Shown: piece after piece, positions 9,065-17,226 of the stretch
Layout of the letters: every line of letters starts with the position of its first letter
How positions within the stretch are numbered: position 1 is the first letter of the stretch
Source: Streptomyces sp. 150FB
GTDB lineage: Bacteria; Actinomycetota; Actinomycetes; Streptomycetales; Streptomycetaceae
NCBI RefSeq assembly: GCF_000818195.1
Contig: NZ_JTHL01000001.1
Span: 9,452,381 to 9,516,380, forward strand
Direction: 5' to 3'
DNA: 64,000 nt
Notes under the pieces: model-generated
The model's input: the letters and a program-made list of their open reading frames with translations, nothing else
Databases searched by the model: none
Told to the model about the DNA's origin: nothing
Position numbers and translations under genes: made by a program

Positions 9065-9661
9065 TCAGGCGCTCGCGCGAAGCTGTTCGATCGCGTTGTC
9101 GAGCGCGATCTCAAGTGTCGACACACTGCCGGTGGCGAGCATGACCACCACCCCGCCCTGGAGCCCGGCCAGCAGCGCGGCGGCCGACCGGTCGGCGTCG
9201 ACGTCCGCCCCGACCTCGCCCTGGGCGCGCATATGACGGATGCCGTCGGCGAGCTTGCCCTGCCAGCTCGACAGGAGGCCGACGACGATGTCGCGGGTCT
9301 CCGGTTCGCTGGAGCCGATCTGTGAGATGAGCGTGCTGAGCGGGCAGTTCTGGCCCTGCTCCGTGTAGCGCTGGACGACCGCGTCACGCCAGGACCGCCA
9401 GGCGCGCCACGAGGTCAGCTCGTCGAGATGGGGCTGCTGGTCGGAGAGGACGAGGTCCGCCTCCCAGCGTGCGACGGAGAGCAGCAGTTGCGACTTGCCG
9501 TTCGGGAAGTAGTGGAAGAGCTGGCTCTTGCTGGTGCCGGTCGCGTTGCGGATGTCGTCGAGCGTGGTGGCGGCGACGCCGCGCGTACGCACCTCGGTGA
9601 CGGCGCCCTCGATGATCCGTTTACGGGTGGCGAGACCCTTCTCCGTCAGCGTGCGCTCCAT
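9065..9661 (-). CDS. TetR family transcriptional regulator
   Basis: 198-residue repressor. The N-terminal helix-turn-helix (RTRGVAATTLDDIRNATGTSKSQLFHYFPN) is followed by an all-helical ligand domain with the family's C-terminal GLQGGVVVMLATGS stretch. The ATG giving MERTLTEKG is chosen over longer readings because the HTH then begins at the usual distance from the N-terminus. The palindrome 43 nt upstream (TGGACC GAAT GGTCCA) is a likely autoregulatory operator. No target gene is adjacent on the minus strand. The divergent gene is the sugar dehydrogenase, about 500 bp away. The effector is unknown. Confidence 0.85.
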   Translation of the reverse strand: MERTLTEKGLATRKRIIEGAVTEVRTRGVAATTLDDIRNATGTSKSQLFHYFPNGKSQLLLSVARWEADLVLSDQQPHLDELTSWRAWRSWRDAVVQRYTEQGQNCPLSTLISQIGSSEPETRDIVVGLLSSWQGKLADGIRHMRAQGEVGADVDADRSAAALLAGLQGGVVVMLATGSVSTLEIALDNAIEQLRASA

Positions 9662-9703
9662 ACGGGCAGGATACCGGGCCGGAGGGCGGAGGCGTGACAT
9701 AAT

Positions 9704-9719
9704 TGGACCGAATGGTCCA
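9704..9719. promoter_or_regulatory. palindromic operator of the adjacent TetR
   Basis: TGGACC-GAAT-GGTCCA, 6-bp perfect arms, 43 nt upstream of the tetR start. The position and symmetry fit a TetR homodimer site. Assignment to this regulator is inferred from adjacency. Confidence 0.6.
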
Positions 9720-10156
9720 TATTGTCGGCCGATCTCAGGATCGGCGCCGACGTGTCCTCGCGGGCCGGCGGCCGGGTCGGAGGCGCGCCGCTCCCGCACT
9801 GCTTGGCCGATGCATGTTTTCGTGTCCACCGGAACTAATTCTTTCGGTCCCGGCCGGCATAGCCGCTGGCCCGTCAGCCGTGGGCGCAACACGCGTGCTC
9901 CATACACGAGTTGAGAGGCTGTCCGATGATTTTGACACTCTCTTGACAAATTACGGACACGTTGCCAACATGCAAAACTCTCGCGAGATTCCGCAATTAC
10001 CGGTATGTGCTCCGAAAGTTCGCCTCAGATCGGTACGGCTGTTGCCCGAGTGACGGGACATCACCCGGGCGCAGGCTCCTCCTCCCCGTGACACGGCAGC
10101 GTGTTCCGACGCGCGCCCATGCCTGATCACCCCCGCCAGGTCAGGAAGGAAGCTTC
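9720..10156 (+). promoter_or_regulatory. long leader region before the sugar dehydrogenase gene
   Basis: No supported gene in this stretch. A locally AT-richer part carries TTGACA (9943-9948) with a 17-nt spacer to CAACAT (9966-9971), a plausible housekeeping promoter for the plus-strand gene, leaving a leader of about 180 nt. The ribosome site AGGAAGGAAG lies just before 10157. Confidence 0.45.
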
Positions 10157-13045
10157 ATGTCAGGACTGCCAGGCTTGTCAGCACCGCCGAGATCGCCGGA
10201 GCGCCCGGGACAGAGACAGATGTGGCTGAGATGGCTCGCCGTACTGGTGCTGATCGTGTCGGGAGGCGCCGTCGTGGGCCCCGCGGCAGCGGCCCCCGCC
10301 GCACCGGCCGCCCCCGCCGCCATCCCGCCCTCCGACTACCAGCAGGTCCAACTCGCCCTCGGCCCGGCCGAATTGGGCGAGGCGATGTCTCTCGCGGTCC
10401 TGCCGGACCGCGCCGTGGTACACACCGCCCGTGACGGCACAGTCAGATACACGGACGCCGCCGGAAACACCAAGACGGCCGGCAAGCTGAACGTCTACAC
10501 GCATGACGAGGAAGGCCTCCAGGGCGTCGCTGCCGACCCCAACTTCGCGGCCAACCGCTATCTGTACCTTTACTACTCGCCCACCCTCAACACCCCCGGC
10601 GGCGACGCCCCCGTCACCGGCAGCGCGTCCACCTTCGACGCCTGGAAGGGGCACCTCAACCTCTCCCGGTTCACACTGAAGAGCGACAACACGCTCGACC
10701 TGGCCAGCGAGAAGGTCGTCCTCGAAGTGCCCAACGACCGTGGCCAGTGCTGCCACGTCGGCGGTGACATCGACTTCGACGCGCAGGGAAACCTGTACCT
10801 GACGACCGGTGACGACACCAACCCGTTCGAGTCGAGCGGCTACGCGCCGATCGACGAACGGACCGACCGCAACCCGCAGTTCGACGCCCAGCGCTCCGCG
10901 GGCAACACCAACGACCTGCGCGGCAAGGTCCTGCGGATCCACCCGACCGCGGAGGGCGGCTACACCGTACCGGCCGGAAACCTCTTCGCCCCCGGCACGG
11001 CCAGGACCCGCCCCGAGATCTACGCGATGGGTTTCCGCAACCCCTTCCGGATGTCGGTCGACAAGGCCACCGGAGTCGTCTACCTCGGTGACTACGGGCC
11101 CGACGCCGGTGTGACCGACGCCAACCGGGGCCCCAGCGGCCAGGTCGAGTTCAACCGCATCGCGTCCGCCGGCAACTACGGCTGGCCGTACTGCACAGGG
11201 ACCAACGCGTCCACGGAGACGTACAACGAGTACACCTTCCCGAGCGGCCCCTCGGCCGCCAAGTACAACTGCGGCGCCGGCCCGGCCAACAACTCCTTCC
11301 GCAACACCGGCCTTCCCACCCTGCCCGCCGTCAGGCCCGCCTGGATCAAGTACGCCGGCGACGCCGGATCCCCGCCCGAGTTCGGCAGCGGCTCCGAGTC
11401 CCCGATGGGCGGCCCCGTCTACCGCTACAACGCCGGCCTCAACTCCGCCGTGAAGTTCCCGCAGTCCCTCGACGGACGTTTCTTCGCCGCCGAGTACGGC
11501 CGTAAGTGGATCAAGGCGATCGAGGTCAAGGCGGACGGCAGCCCTGGTGTCATCGAGGCCTTCCCGTGGACCGGGACCCAGGTCATGGACGAGGCCTTCG
11601 GCCCCGACGGCGCGCTGTACGTACTCGACTACGGCACCGGCGCGAGCAACCAGGCGCTCTACCGCATCGAGTACATCGGCGGCAGCAACCGCAACCCGAT
11701 CGCTGCGGCGGCCGTGAACAAGACCTCAGGACCCACCCCGCTCGCGGTCACCTTCTCGTCCGCCGGCAGCTCCGATCCCGAGGGCAAGGCCCTGACGTAC
11801 GCGTGGAACTTCGGCGACGGCGCCACCTCCACCCAGGCCAACCCGTCGCACACGTACACCACCAACGGCACCTACCGGCCGACCCTCACGGTCAAGGACC
11901 CGGAAGGGCTGACAGGCACGGCGAGCCTCGTCGTCACGGCGGGCAACACCGCGCCGACCGTGACACTGCGCTCGCCTACCGACGGACAGCTCTTCTCCTT
12001 CGGTGACACCGTGCCCTTCACGGTCGACGTCAGCGACCCCGAGGACGGCGCGATCGACTGCGCCAAGGTCAAGGTCACCTACCTCCTCGGCCACGACGTC
12101 CACCAGCACCAGATCACCTCGAAGAACGGCTGCACCGGCACCCTGTCCGTACCGGTCGACGGTGAACACGACAGCGCGGCCAACATCTACGGGGTCTTCG
12201 ACGCCGAGTACACCGACGCGGCGGGCCTGACCACCCACAGCCAGCGCATCCTCCAGCCCCGCCACCGGCAGGCCGAGCACTTCTCGGCCCAGTCCGGCAT
12301 CGAGGTCGCTGGGCACGGCACTGCTGAGGGCGGCAGCACCGTCGGCTTCACCGACAACGGCGACTGGATCTCCTTCAAGCCGTACACGCTCGGCAACGCC
12401 AGCAGGATCACGGCCAGGGTCGCCTCCGGCGGCACCGGCGGCACACTGGAGGTACGGGCGGGATCGGCCACCGGCACCCTGCTCGGCACCGTCACCGTGC
12501 CCGTCACGGGCGGCTGGGAGACCTTCACCGACGTCTCGGCCAACCTGACAGGCGCCCCGTCGGGGAGCACCCAGTTGTTCCTCGTCTTCAAGGGACCGAC
12601 GGGCCAGGGCAACCTCTTCGACCTCGACGCCTTCACCTTCACCACCGGCAGCACGCCGGCCGGCCAGACGGTGGAGGGCGAGTCGTTCAGCTCGGGCTCC
12701 GGAGTCCAGGCCGCCGACCACGCCCCGGCCAGCGGCGGCAAGACCCTCGGCTACATCGAGAACGGCGACTGGGCGGGCTACTCCGCCGTCCCGACAGCGG
12801 GGACCAAGACGTTCAGCGCGAAGGTCTCCTCCGCCGGACCCGGTGGCACCATCACCGTCCGCTCGGGGTCGGCGACCGGCGCCGTCCTCGGCACCGTCGC
12901 CGTACAACCCACGGGCAACTGGGAGACGTTCACCAACGTCTCCACCGCCCTGACCAACACGGGCAGCTCCGGAGCGCTGTTCCTCAGCTTCACCGGCGGC
13001 TCCGGCTCCCTGTTCGACGTCGACACCCTCACCCTCACCAAGTGA
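10157..13045 (+). CDS. secreted PQQ-type sugar (glucose/sorbosone) dehydrogenase with PKD and two CBM6 modules
   Basis: 962-residue multidomain exoprotein. It has a signal peptide with an Ala/Pro-rich cleavage region (about 1-55) and a six-bladed glucose/sorbosone dehydrogenase propeller (about 60-510, with GLQGVAADPNF, CCHVGGDIDFD, GFRNPFRMSVD). A PKD domain (about 516-602, YAWNFGDG) and an Ig-like linker precede two carbohydrate-binding family 6 modules (about 704-838 and 839-962). The enzyme should oxidise a sugar or glycan with PQQ as cofactor outside the cell, held on polysaccharide by the CBMs. The strong AGGAAGGAAG site fixes the start. The next gene overlaps or follows within 18 nt and carries a nearly identical last CBM6, so the pair probably acts together. 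Confidence 0.88.
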   Translation: MSGLPGLSAPPRSPERPGQRQMWLRWLAVLVLIVSGGAVVGPAAAAPAAPAAPAAIPPSDYQQVQLALGPAELGEAMSLAVLPDRAVVHTARDGTVRYTDAAGNTKTAGKLNVYTHDEEGLQGVAADPNFAANRYLYLYYSPTLNTPGGDAPVTGSASTFDAWKGHLNLSRFTLKSDNTLDLASEKVVLEVPNDRGQCCHVGGDIDFDAQGNLYLTTGDDTNPFESSGYAPIDERTDRNPQFDAQRSAGNTNDLRGKVLRIHPTAEGGYTVPAGNLFAPGTARTRPEIYAMGFRNPFRMSVDKATGVVYLGDYGPDAGVTDANRGPSGQVEFNRIASAGNYGWPYCTGTNASTETYNEYTFPSGPSAAKYNCGAGPANNSFRNTGLPTLPAVRPAWIKYAGDAGSPPEFGSGSESPMGGPVYRYNAGLNSAVKFPQSLDGRFFAAEYGRKWIKAIEVKADGSPGVIEAFPWTGTQVMDEAFGPDGALYVLDYGTGASNQALYRIEYIGGSNRNPIAAAAVNKTSGPTPLAVTFSSAGSSDPEGKALTYAWNFGDGATSTQANPSHTYTTNGTYRPTLTVKDPEGLTGTASLVVTAGNTAPTVTLRSPTDGQLFSFGDTVPFTVDVSDPEDGAIDCAKVKVTYLLGHDVHQHQITSKNGCTGTLSVPVDGEHDSAANIYGVFDAEYTDAAGLTTHSQRILQPRHRQAEHFSAQSGIEVAGHGTAEGGSTVGFTDNGDWISFKPYTLGNASRITARVASGGTGGTLEVRAGSATGTLLGTVTVPVTGGWETFTDVSANLTGAPSGSTQLFLVFKGPTGQGNLFDLDAFTFTTGSTPAGQTVEGESFSSGSGVQAADHAPASGGKTLGYIENGDWAGYSAVPTAGTKTFSAKVSSAGPGGTITVRSGSATGAVLGTVAVQPTGNWETFTNVSTALTNTGSSGALFLSFTGGSGSLFDVDTLTLTK
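12673..13044 (+). repeat. CBM6 module repeat, copy 1
   Basis: About 370 bp encoding the last CBM6 of the dehydrogenase. At the DNA level it is closely similar to 14428-14796, with long identical runs around the GYIENGDWAGYS codons. This indicates duplication or gene conversion between the two genes. Confidence 0.75.
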
Positions 13046-13062
13046 CGGGCCGGAAAGGGACC

Positions 13063-14796
13063 ATGATGAAAGTGATGCCCCAGCGGCTGCGCCGGCTGTC
13101 GGCGGCCTCGGCCTCCGCGTCGGTCGCCGCACTCGCCCTGGTCGGGGCGCTCGTCACACCGACGGCGACCGCGCAGGCCGCCGACCCCGCCTACAAGGTC
13201 CTGGTCTTCTCCAAGACCGCCGGATTCAGGCACGACGCCATCCCGGCCGGCACCCAGGCCATCAGGGATCTCGGCGCCGCCAACAACTTCACCGTCACCG
13301 CCACCGAGGACAGCGCGGCCTTCACCCCGGCGAACCTCGCCGGCTACAAGGCCGTGGTGTTCCTGAGCACCACGGGCGACGTCCTCAACGACACCCAGCA
13401 GACCGCCCTCCAGTCGTATGTCGACGGCGGCGGCGGGTACTTCGGCGTCCACGCCGCGGCCGACACCGAATACGGCTGGCCGGGATACGAACAGCTCGTC
13501 GGGGCCCGCTTCAAGAGCCACCCCGCGATCCAGCAGGCCACGGTCAAGACCGAGGACCGGGCCAACCCGGCCACCTCGCACCTGGGCCAGAACTGGTCGC
13601 GCACCGACGAGTTGTACAACTACCAGACCAACCCGCGCGCATCAGTGCACGTACTCCAGACACTCGACGAATCCACCTACAGCGGCGGGGAGATGGGCTC
13701 CGACCACCCCATCACCTGGTGCCACCCGCAGGGCGGGGGCCGGTCGTTCTACACCGGACTCGGCCACACCATCGAGTCGTACGCCGACCCGGCCTTCCGT
13801 ACGCTGCTGCTCGGCGGGATCCGCTACGCGGCAGGGTTCGCCAAGGCCGACTGCCGCCCCGAGACCGGCTACACGAGCCTGTACAACGGCTCGACGACCG
13901 GCTGGTCGCAGGCCGGGCCCGGCAGCTTCAGCAACACCGACGCCACACTCAACTCGACCGGCGGCATGGGCCTGTTCTGGTACCGCTCGAAGGAGTACGC
14001 CTCGTACTCCCTCAAGCTTGACTGGAAGCTGGCCGGGGACGACAACTCCGGTGTCTACGTGGGCTTCCCGGCCTCGGACGACCCCAACTCGGCCGTCAAC
14101 CAGGGGTACGAGGTCCAGATCGACGCCACCGACACGGCCGACCGGACCACCGGTTCCGTATACGGCTTCAAGGCCGCCGACATCGCGGCGAGGGACGCCG
14201 CGCTGAACCCGCCGGGACAGTGGAACACCTACGAGCTACGGGTGGAGGGGGAGCGGCTCCAGGTCTTCCTCAACGGCGTCCGGATCAACGACTTCACCAA
14301 CACCGACCCGGCCCGCTCACTGAAGCAGGGGTACGTGGGGATCCAGAACCACGGCACCGGTGACGACGCCGCCTTCCGCAACATCCGGATCAAGGAACTC
14401 GGCTCCACGGTCACCCCGTCGACCTTCGAAGGGGAGTCGTTCACCTCGGGCTCCGGAGTCCAGCCCGCCGACCACGGCCCGGCCAGCGGCGGCAGGACCC
14501 TCGGCTACATCGAGAACGGCGACTGGGCGGGCTACTCCCAGGCATCGCTGACCGGCGCCAAGACCTTCACCGCGAAGGTCTCGTCGGCGGGCGCCGGCGG
14601 CACCGTCCAAATCCGCTCGGGCTCGGCGACCGGACCCGTACTCGGCTCGGTGGCGGTCCCCAACACGGGTGGCTGGGAGACGTTCCAGAACGTCTCCACC
14701 TCTCTGACCGGCGCGGCGACCGGTCCGCTCTACCTCACCTTCACGGGTGGAGCGGGCTCCCTGTTCGACATCGACACCTTCACACTGGGGAAGTAG
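13063..14796 (+). CDS. secreted ThuA domain / DUF1080 (3-keto-glycoside hydrolase-type) / CBM6 protein
   Basis: 577-residue exoprotein. It has a signal peptide (ending near TATAQAA) and a ThuA-like glutamine-amidotransferase-fold domain (about 35-260; VLVFSKTAGFRHDAIPAG, YFGVHAAADTEYGW). A DUF1080 concanavalin-like domain (about 267-450; SLYNGSTTGWSQ) and one CBM6 module (about 455-577) follow. DUF1080 members include 3-keto-disaccharide hydrolases, and ThuA is linked to keto-sugar metabolism. With the upstream dehydrogenase this suggests oxidation then cleavage of a CBM6-bound glycan (inference). A GTG at 13042 overlaps the upstream stop. I prefer the ATG at 13063, directly behind GGAAAGGGA and at the signal peptide. 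Confidence 0.85.
   Translation: MMKVMPQRLRRLSAASASASVAALALVGALVTPTATAQAADPAYKVLVFSKTAGFRHDAIPAGTQAIRDLGAANNFTVTATEDSAAFTPANLAGYKAVVFLSTTGDVLNDTQQTALQSYVDGGGGYFGVHAAADTEYGWPGYEQLVGARFKSHPAIQQATVKTEDRANPATSHLGQNWSRTDELYNYQTNPRASVHVLQTLDESTYSGGEMGSDHPITWCHPQGGGRSFYTGLGHTIESYADPAFRTLLLGGIRYAAGFAKADCRPETGYTSLYNGSTTGWSQAGPGSFSNTDATLNSTGGMGLFWYRSKEYASYSLKLDWKLAGDDNSGVYVGFPASDDPNSAVNQGYEVQIDATDTADRTTGSVYGFKAADIAARDAALNPPGQWNTYELRVEGERLQVFLNGVRINDFTNTDPARSLKQGYVGIQNHGTGDDAAFRNIRIKELGSTVTPSTFEGESFTSGSGVQPADHGPASGGRTLGYIENGDWAGYSQASLTGAKTFTAKVSSAGAGGTVQIRSGSATGPVLGSVAVPNTGGWETFQNVSTSLTGAATGPLYLTFTGGAGSLFDIDTFTLGK
14428..14796 (+). repeat. CBM6 module repeat, copy 2
   Basis: Partner of 12673-13044, encoding the single CBM6 at the C-terminus of the ThuA-DUF1080 protein. 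Both copies end at the stop region of their genes. Confidence 0.75.
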
Positions 14797-14798
14797 CC

Positions 14799-14846
14799 GG
14801 CCGAAGGGGGCGGGTCCCGGGGAAGCCCGGGGGCCGCCCCTCGGCC
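14799..14846. terminator. nested hairpin between convergent genes
   Basis: Outer arms GGCCGAAGGGGGCGG / CCGCCCCTCGGCC enclose an inner CCCGGG-GAAG-CCCGGG type stem. It lies directly after the ThuA gene stop and before the end of the convergent minus-strand gene. Confidence 0.65.
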
Positions 14847-14862
14847 GCCGCACCGCACATCA

Positions 14863-15513
14863 TCAGCTACGGGCCTGGTAGAGGCCGCGGCCCGCCCTGT
14901 CCGCCCTGGACGTCGCGACCAGACGGTCCAGCGTGGAACGTACGGCGTTGATGCTGCCGGGGCTGTCGTCGCGGCCCAGCACCTGCGCCACGTCACGTGC
15001 GCGGACCGAGCCGCCGGCCGCACCGGCCAGCACGTCGAGGACCTGCTCGGTGAGACCGCCGGCCGAGTCGTCGGCGGGCGCCGGCTGAGCCTTCTTCGCG
15101 CCGGCGGCCTTCACCGCTCCGCCCTGTGCGCCGTCCAGCTTGGCGCGCTTCGGATTCGCGGTCTTCTTCGCGGGGGTCCGCTTCTTCGCCGCCGCCTTCT
15201 TCGGCGCCTCCTCGGCCGCGGCGGGCGCCGGAGTCTCCTTCGCCGGTGCGTCCTTCTTCGGCGTCGCGGCGGGCGGCGCGGGCTCGACCGCGGCAACTGG
15301 TGAGGCGTCAGGGGCCGGTGCTTGTGTCACACCGGGCGCGAGGGAGAGCGCCTGGAGGGCGTTCAGCGCGTTCCTGACGGACTCCAGGCGCTCGGTCACC
15401 GCCGCCAGTTCCTTTTCGAGCGACTGCTGATGCTCTTCGAGCCGGGGAAGTTCCGCCTGCAGAAGCGCCGTTGTCGAGCCGAGGCTGTCGGGTGTGCCGG
15501 TTGCGGATGTCAT
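14863..15513 (-). CDS. coiled-coil / Lys-Ala linker / winged-helix-like protein
   Basis: 216 residues in three parts. An N-terminal coiled coil covers about 12-56 (LLQAELPRLEEHQQSLEKEL). A low-complexity Ala-Pro-Lys linker covers about 65-150, with histone-H1-like KKAAAKKRTPAKK runs. The C-terminal domain of about 65 residues resembles a winged helix (LTEQVLDVLAGAAGG...SINAVRSTLDRLVATSRADR). The architecture suggests a DNA-binding, possibly nucleoid-associated or regulatory protein that oligomerises through the coil. The start has an AAAGG site. I do not recognise a named family. There is no operon partner, and it converges on the ThuA gene. Confidence 0.75.
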   Translation of the reverse strand: MTSATGTPDSLGSTTALLQAELPRLEEHQQSLEKELAAVTERLESVRNALNALQALSLAPGVTQAPAPDASPVAAVEPAPPAATPKKDAPAKETPAPAAAEEAPKKAAAKKRTPAKKTANPKRAKLDGAQGGAVKAAGAKKAQPAPADDSAGGLTEQVLDVLAGAAGGSVRARDVAQVLGRDDSPGSINAVRSTLDRLVATSRADRAGRGLYQARS

Positions 15514-16122
15514 TGGGGGTCACCTTTCCGTTCCTGGCCACCGCCGTTGTCCTACCGGTGGCCGCGTTGTGCCACAGCCTAGGCGCTGTCACGGAGAAGT
15601 GGTTCTGCGCCGGTGCCGGACAGGACACCGTACGGAGGGCTCAGCAGGCGTCCGGCCTGGCATAACCCCTGATTCCGGCCGGAGTTGCCCGCCTGCTTTC
15701 ACACTCCTCGAACTGCCGTCGCAGTGTTGACCGTCACCGGGAACAGCCCGGTTCGGGCGGCCGTCGCCGCTCCCAACTGTCGTGGGCTGGCGAGCCGTTC
15801 GGACACGACGACCGTCACGCACACCACGACTGCCCCGAGCATCACCACGAAGGGCCGGTGCCGAGCGGTGAACTCACCGCGCCGGCGCGTACCTTCCGCA
15901 CCTCGTCTCTCGCGGCCCACGTAGCGAGAACAACGCGCCGCGACTCGCATGAGCGTCGCCGCGTGCGGCAGGCACTGTTCGCAGCCGCCGCCGCGCAGCG
16001 CGAACCCCACACCTGGCGGGACACCCCGGCCAGGCCCCGGCGGAGATCCCCCGGTACCCGGACCCAGCGCCTCTGAGCTGGGGATATGCCGGCCGGGGTA
16101 CCTGAGTGGTACCTTCGATGGC
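15514..16122. other. 609-bp intergenic stretch, mostly without supported genes
   Basis: Apart from one weak minus-strand candidate (15699-15950) no coding signal is convincing. The end next to the toxin-antitoxin pair carries two GGTACC palindromes 11 bp apart (16097-16113), just before the antitoxin start, a possible autoregulatory site. Confidence 0.4.
15699..15950 (-). CDS. possible small membrane protein
   Basis: 83 codons from an ATG with no clear ribosome site. The product has an Arg-rich N-terminus and one strong hydrophobic segment (FVVMLGAVVVCVTVVV). The hydrophobic run and GC3 bias argue mildly for coding. No family is recognised. It could equally be chance. Confidence 0.3.
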   Translation of the reverse strand: MRVAARCSRYVGRERRGAEGTRRRGEFTARHRPFVVMLGAVVVCVTVVVSERLASPRQLGAATAARTGLFPVTVNTATAVRGV

Positions 16123-16374
16123 ATGGCAGCACTCAATGTGGACTTCCCCGACACGGAACTCCAGGAAATCCGTGAGATCGCCTCGGAGCGCGGGATGACG
16201 ATGAAGGCGTTCGTACGCGCTTCGACCGCCGACGCCGTCGCTCAGCACCGGGCCCTCAAGGAAGGCACCGACGTCTTCCGCCGGGTCTTCGACGACTCCG
16301 CGCTCGCCGACGCCATCGCCGCGGCCGGGATCGACGACGGTCCTGGCGCCGGTACCGCGGGCCGGGCGGCCTGA
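16123..16374 (+). CDS. antitoxin-like protein of a Fic/Doc-type pair
   Basis: 83-residue acidic protein. The first 40 residues (NVDFPDTELQEIREIASERGMTMKAFV) look like a ribbon-helix-helix or similar short DNA-binding fold, followed by a helical tail (DSALADAIAAAGIDDG) that could embrace a toxin. Its stop lies 3 nt before the start of the Doc-like gene, the standard antitoxin-first arrangement. It probably represses its own promoter, with the two GGTACC elements immediately upstream as candidate sites. No Shine-Dalgarno sequence is evident. The in-frame ATG that starts the conserved region is used. Confidence 0.75.
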   Translation: MAALNVDFPDTELQEIREIASERGMTMKAFVRASTADAVAQHRALKEGTDVFRRVFDDSALADAIAAAGIDDGPGAGTAGRAA

Positions 16375-16377
16375 ACC

Positions 16378-16755
16378 ATGCCGCCCGTGCTCTACGTCGA
16401 CGTGCGATGGCTCCTGCAACAGCAGGAGGGCGCCCTGCCCGACCAGCCGGTGGTCTCCGACTTCTCGGCCCTGGTCGCGGCCGTCGCGCGGCATCGCGTC
16501 GACCCGCCGAGGCTCGGGATCGACTCCGATCCGGCCTGGCGCGCTGCGGCGCTCCTGCACACCCTGGTCGTCCTCAGACCGCTGCCCGCGTACAACGTGC
16601 GGTTCGCCTGCGCCGTGGCGATCGCCTACATGACCATGAGCGGCGAGGGCGTCGACATCCCGTACGGCGAACTGGTCGAGCTGACCAAGCAGCTCACCAC
16701 GGAGAAGACGGATGTCTTCGCCGCCGCCGACCGTTTGCGTTCTTGGCGGATCTGA
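16378..16755 (+). CDS. Doc/Fic-fold toxin-like protein with degenerate active-site motif
   Basis: 125-residue protein with Doc-like layout: a YVDVRWLL start, a helical core (AWRAAALLHTLVVL) and a C-terminal LTTEKTDVFAAADRLRSW. The place of the Fic motif H-P-L-x-D-G-N-x-R is occupied by R67-P-L-P-A-Y-N73-V-R75. The catalytic His and the acidic residue are absent, while Asn and Arg are kept. Canonical AMP- or phosphate-transfer therefore looks unlikely. It follows the antitoxin-like gene by 3 nt. It is either a toxin with a different mechanism or an inactive regulator. Confidence 0.75.
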   Translation: MPPVLYVDVRWLLQQQEGALPDQPVVSDFSALVAAVARHRVDPPRLGIDSDPAWRAAALLHTLVVLRPLPAYNVRFACAVAIAYMTMSGEGVDIPYGELVELTKQLTTEKTDVFAAADRLRSWRI

Positions 16756-16862
16756 ACCGATTCCGCAGGTGATCGTGGCGCGATGCGGGGCAGAACTACC
16801 AGGGACCGCACCGAGGCCTACAAGCGCAGCCCGCAGTGGGGGCCGCCACCAAGGAGTCCGCA

Positions 16863-17174
16863 ATGACCACCTACGTCATCACCATTCCCGGCACGTTCCT
16901 CACGGACGTCACCGACGAGTCCCGGAACGTCGTGGTCGAGCGGCTGCGTTCGGCGGACCCGCAGCAGACCACGCTGGGCGAGGCGGAGGACCTGGACATC
17001 CTCTCCGTCAACGAGAACAACACCTTCAACGTACGGCTGGAGATCGAGGCCGACGACAACCCCTCCGCCGAGGCCTCCGCCAAGGAGAAGGCGGAGGCGG
17101 CCCTGCGCGCCGCCGGTTTCTCCGAGGACGACGCCAGGCTCGGCCGGCCCACGGTCACCGGCATCGACATCTGA
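16863..17174 (+). CDS. conserved-looking acidic hypothetical protein
   Basis: 103 residues beginning MTTYVITIPGTFL after an AAGGAG site 6 nt upstream, so the start is secure. The first 75 residues look alpha/beta (ITIPG, RLEIEADDN). The tail is a charged helix (SAKEKAEAALRAAGF). No membrane segment, signal or known motif. It lies about 100 nt after the Doc-like gene on the same strand and could be read with it. Function unknown. Confidence 0.7.
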   Translation: MTTYVITIPGTFLTDVTDESRNVVVERLRSADPQQTTLGEAEDLDILSVNENNTFNVRLEIEADDNPSAEASAKEKAEAALRAAGFSEDDARLGRPTVTGIDI

Positions 17175-17191
17175 TCGGGCGGTCGTCCTCC

Positions 17192-17221
17192 GGCCGCGCA
17201 CGCCCTTGGACGCGCGCGGCC
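17192..17221. terminator. hairpin between convergent genes
   Basis: GGCCGCGC / GCGCGGCC arms with a 14-nt loop between the hypothetical gene and the convergent methyltransferase gene. Confidence 0.5.
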
Positions 17222-17226
17222 CGGCC

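Noticed and set aside
9662-10156. Several 60-130 codon frames in the tetR-dehydrogenase interval
   Set aside because: No ribosome sites or family-like sequence, and they overlap the operator and promoter region.
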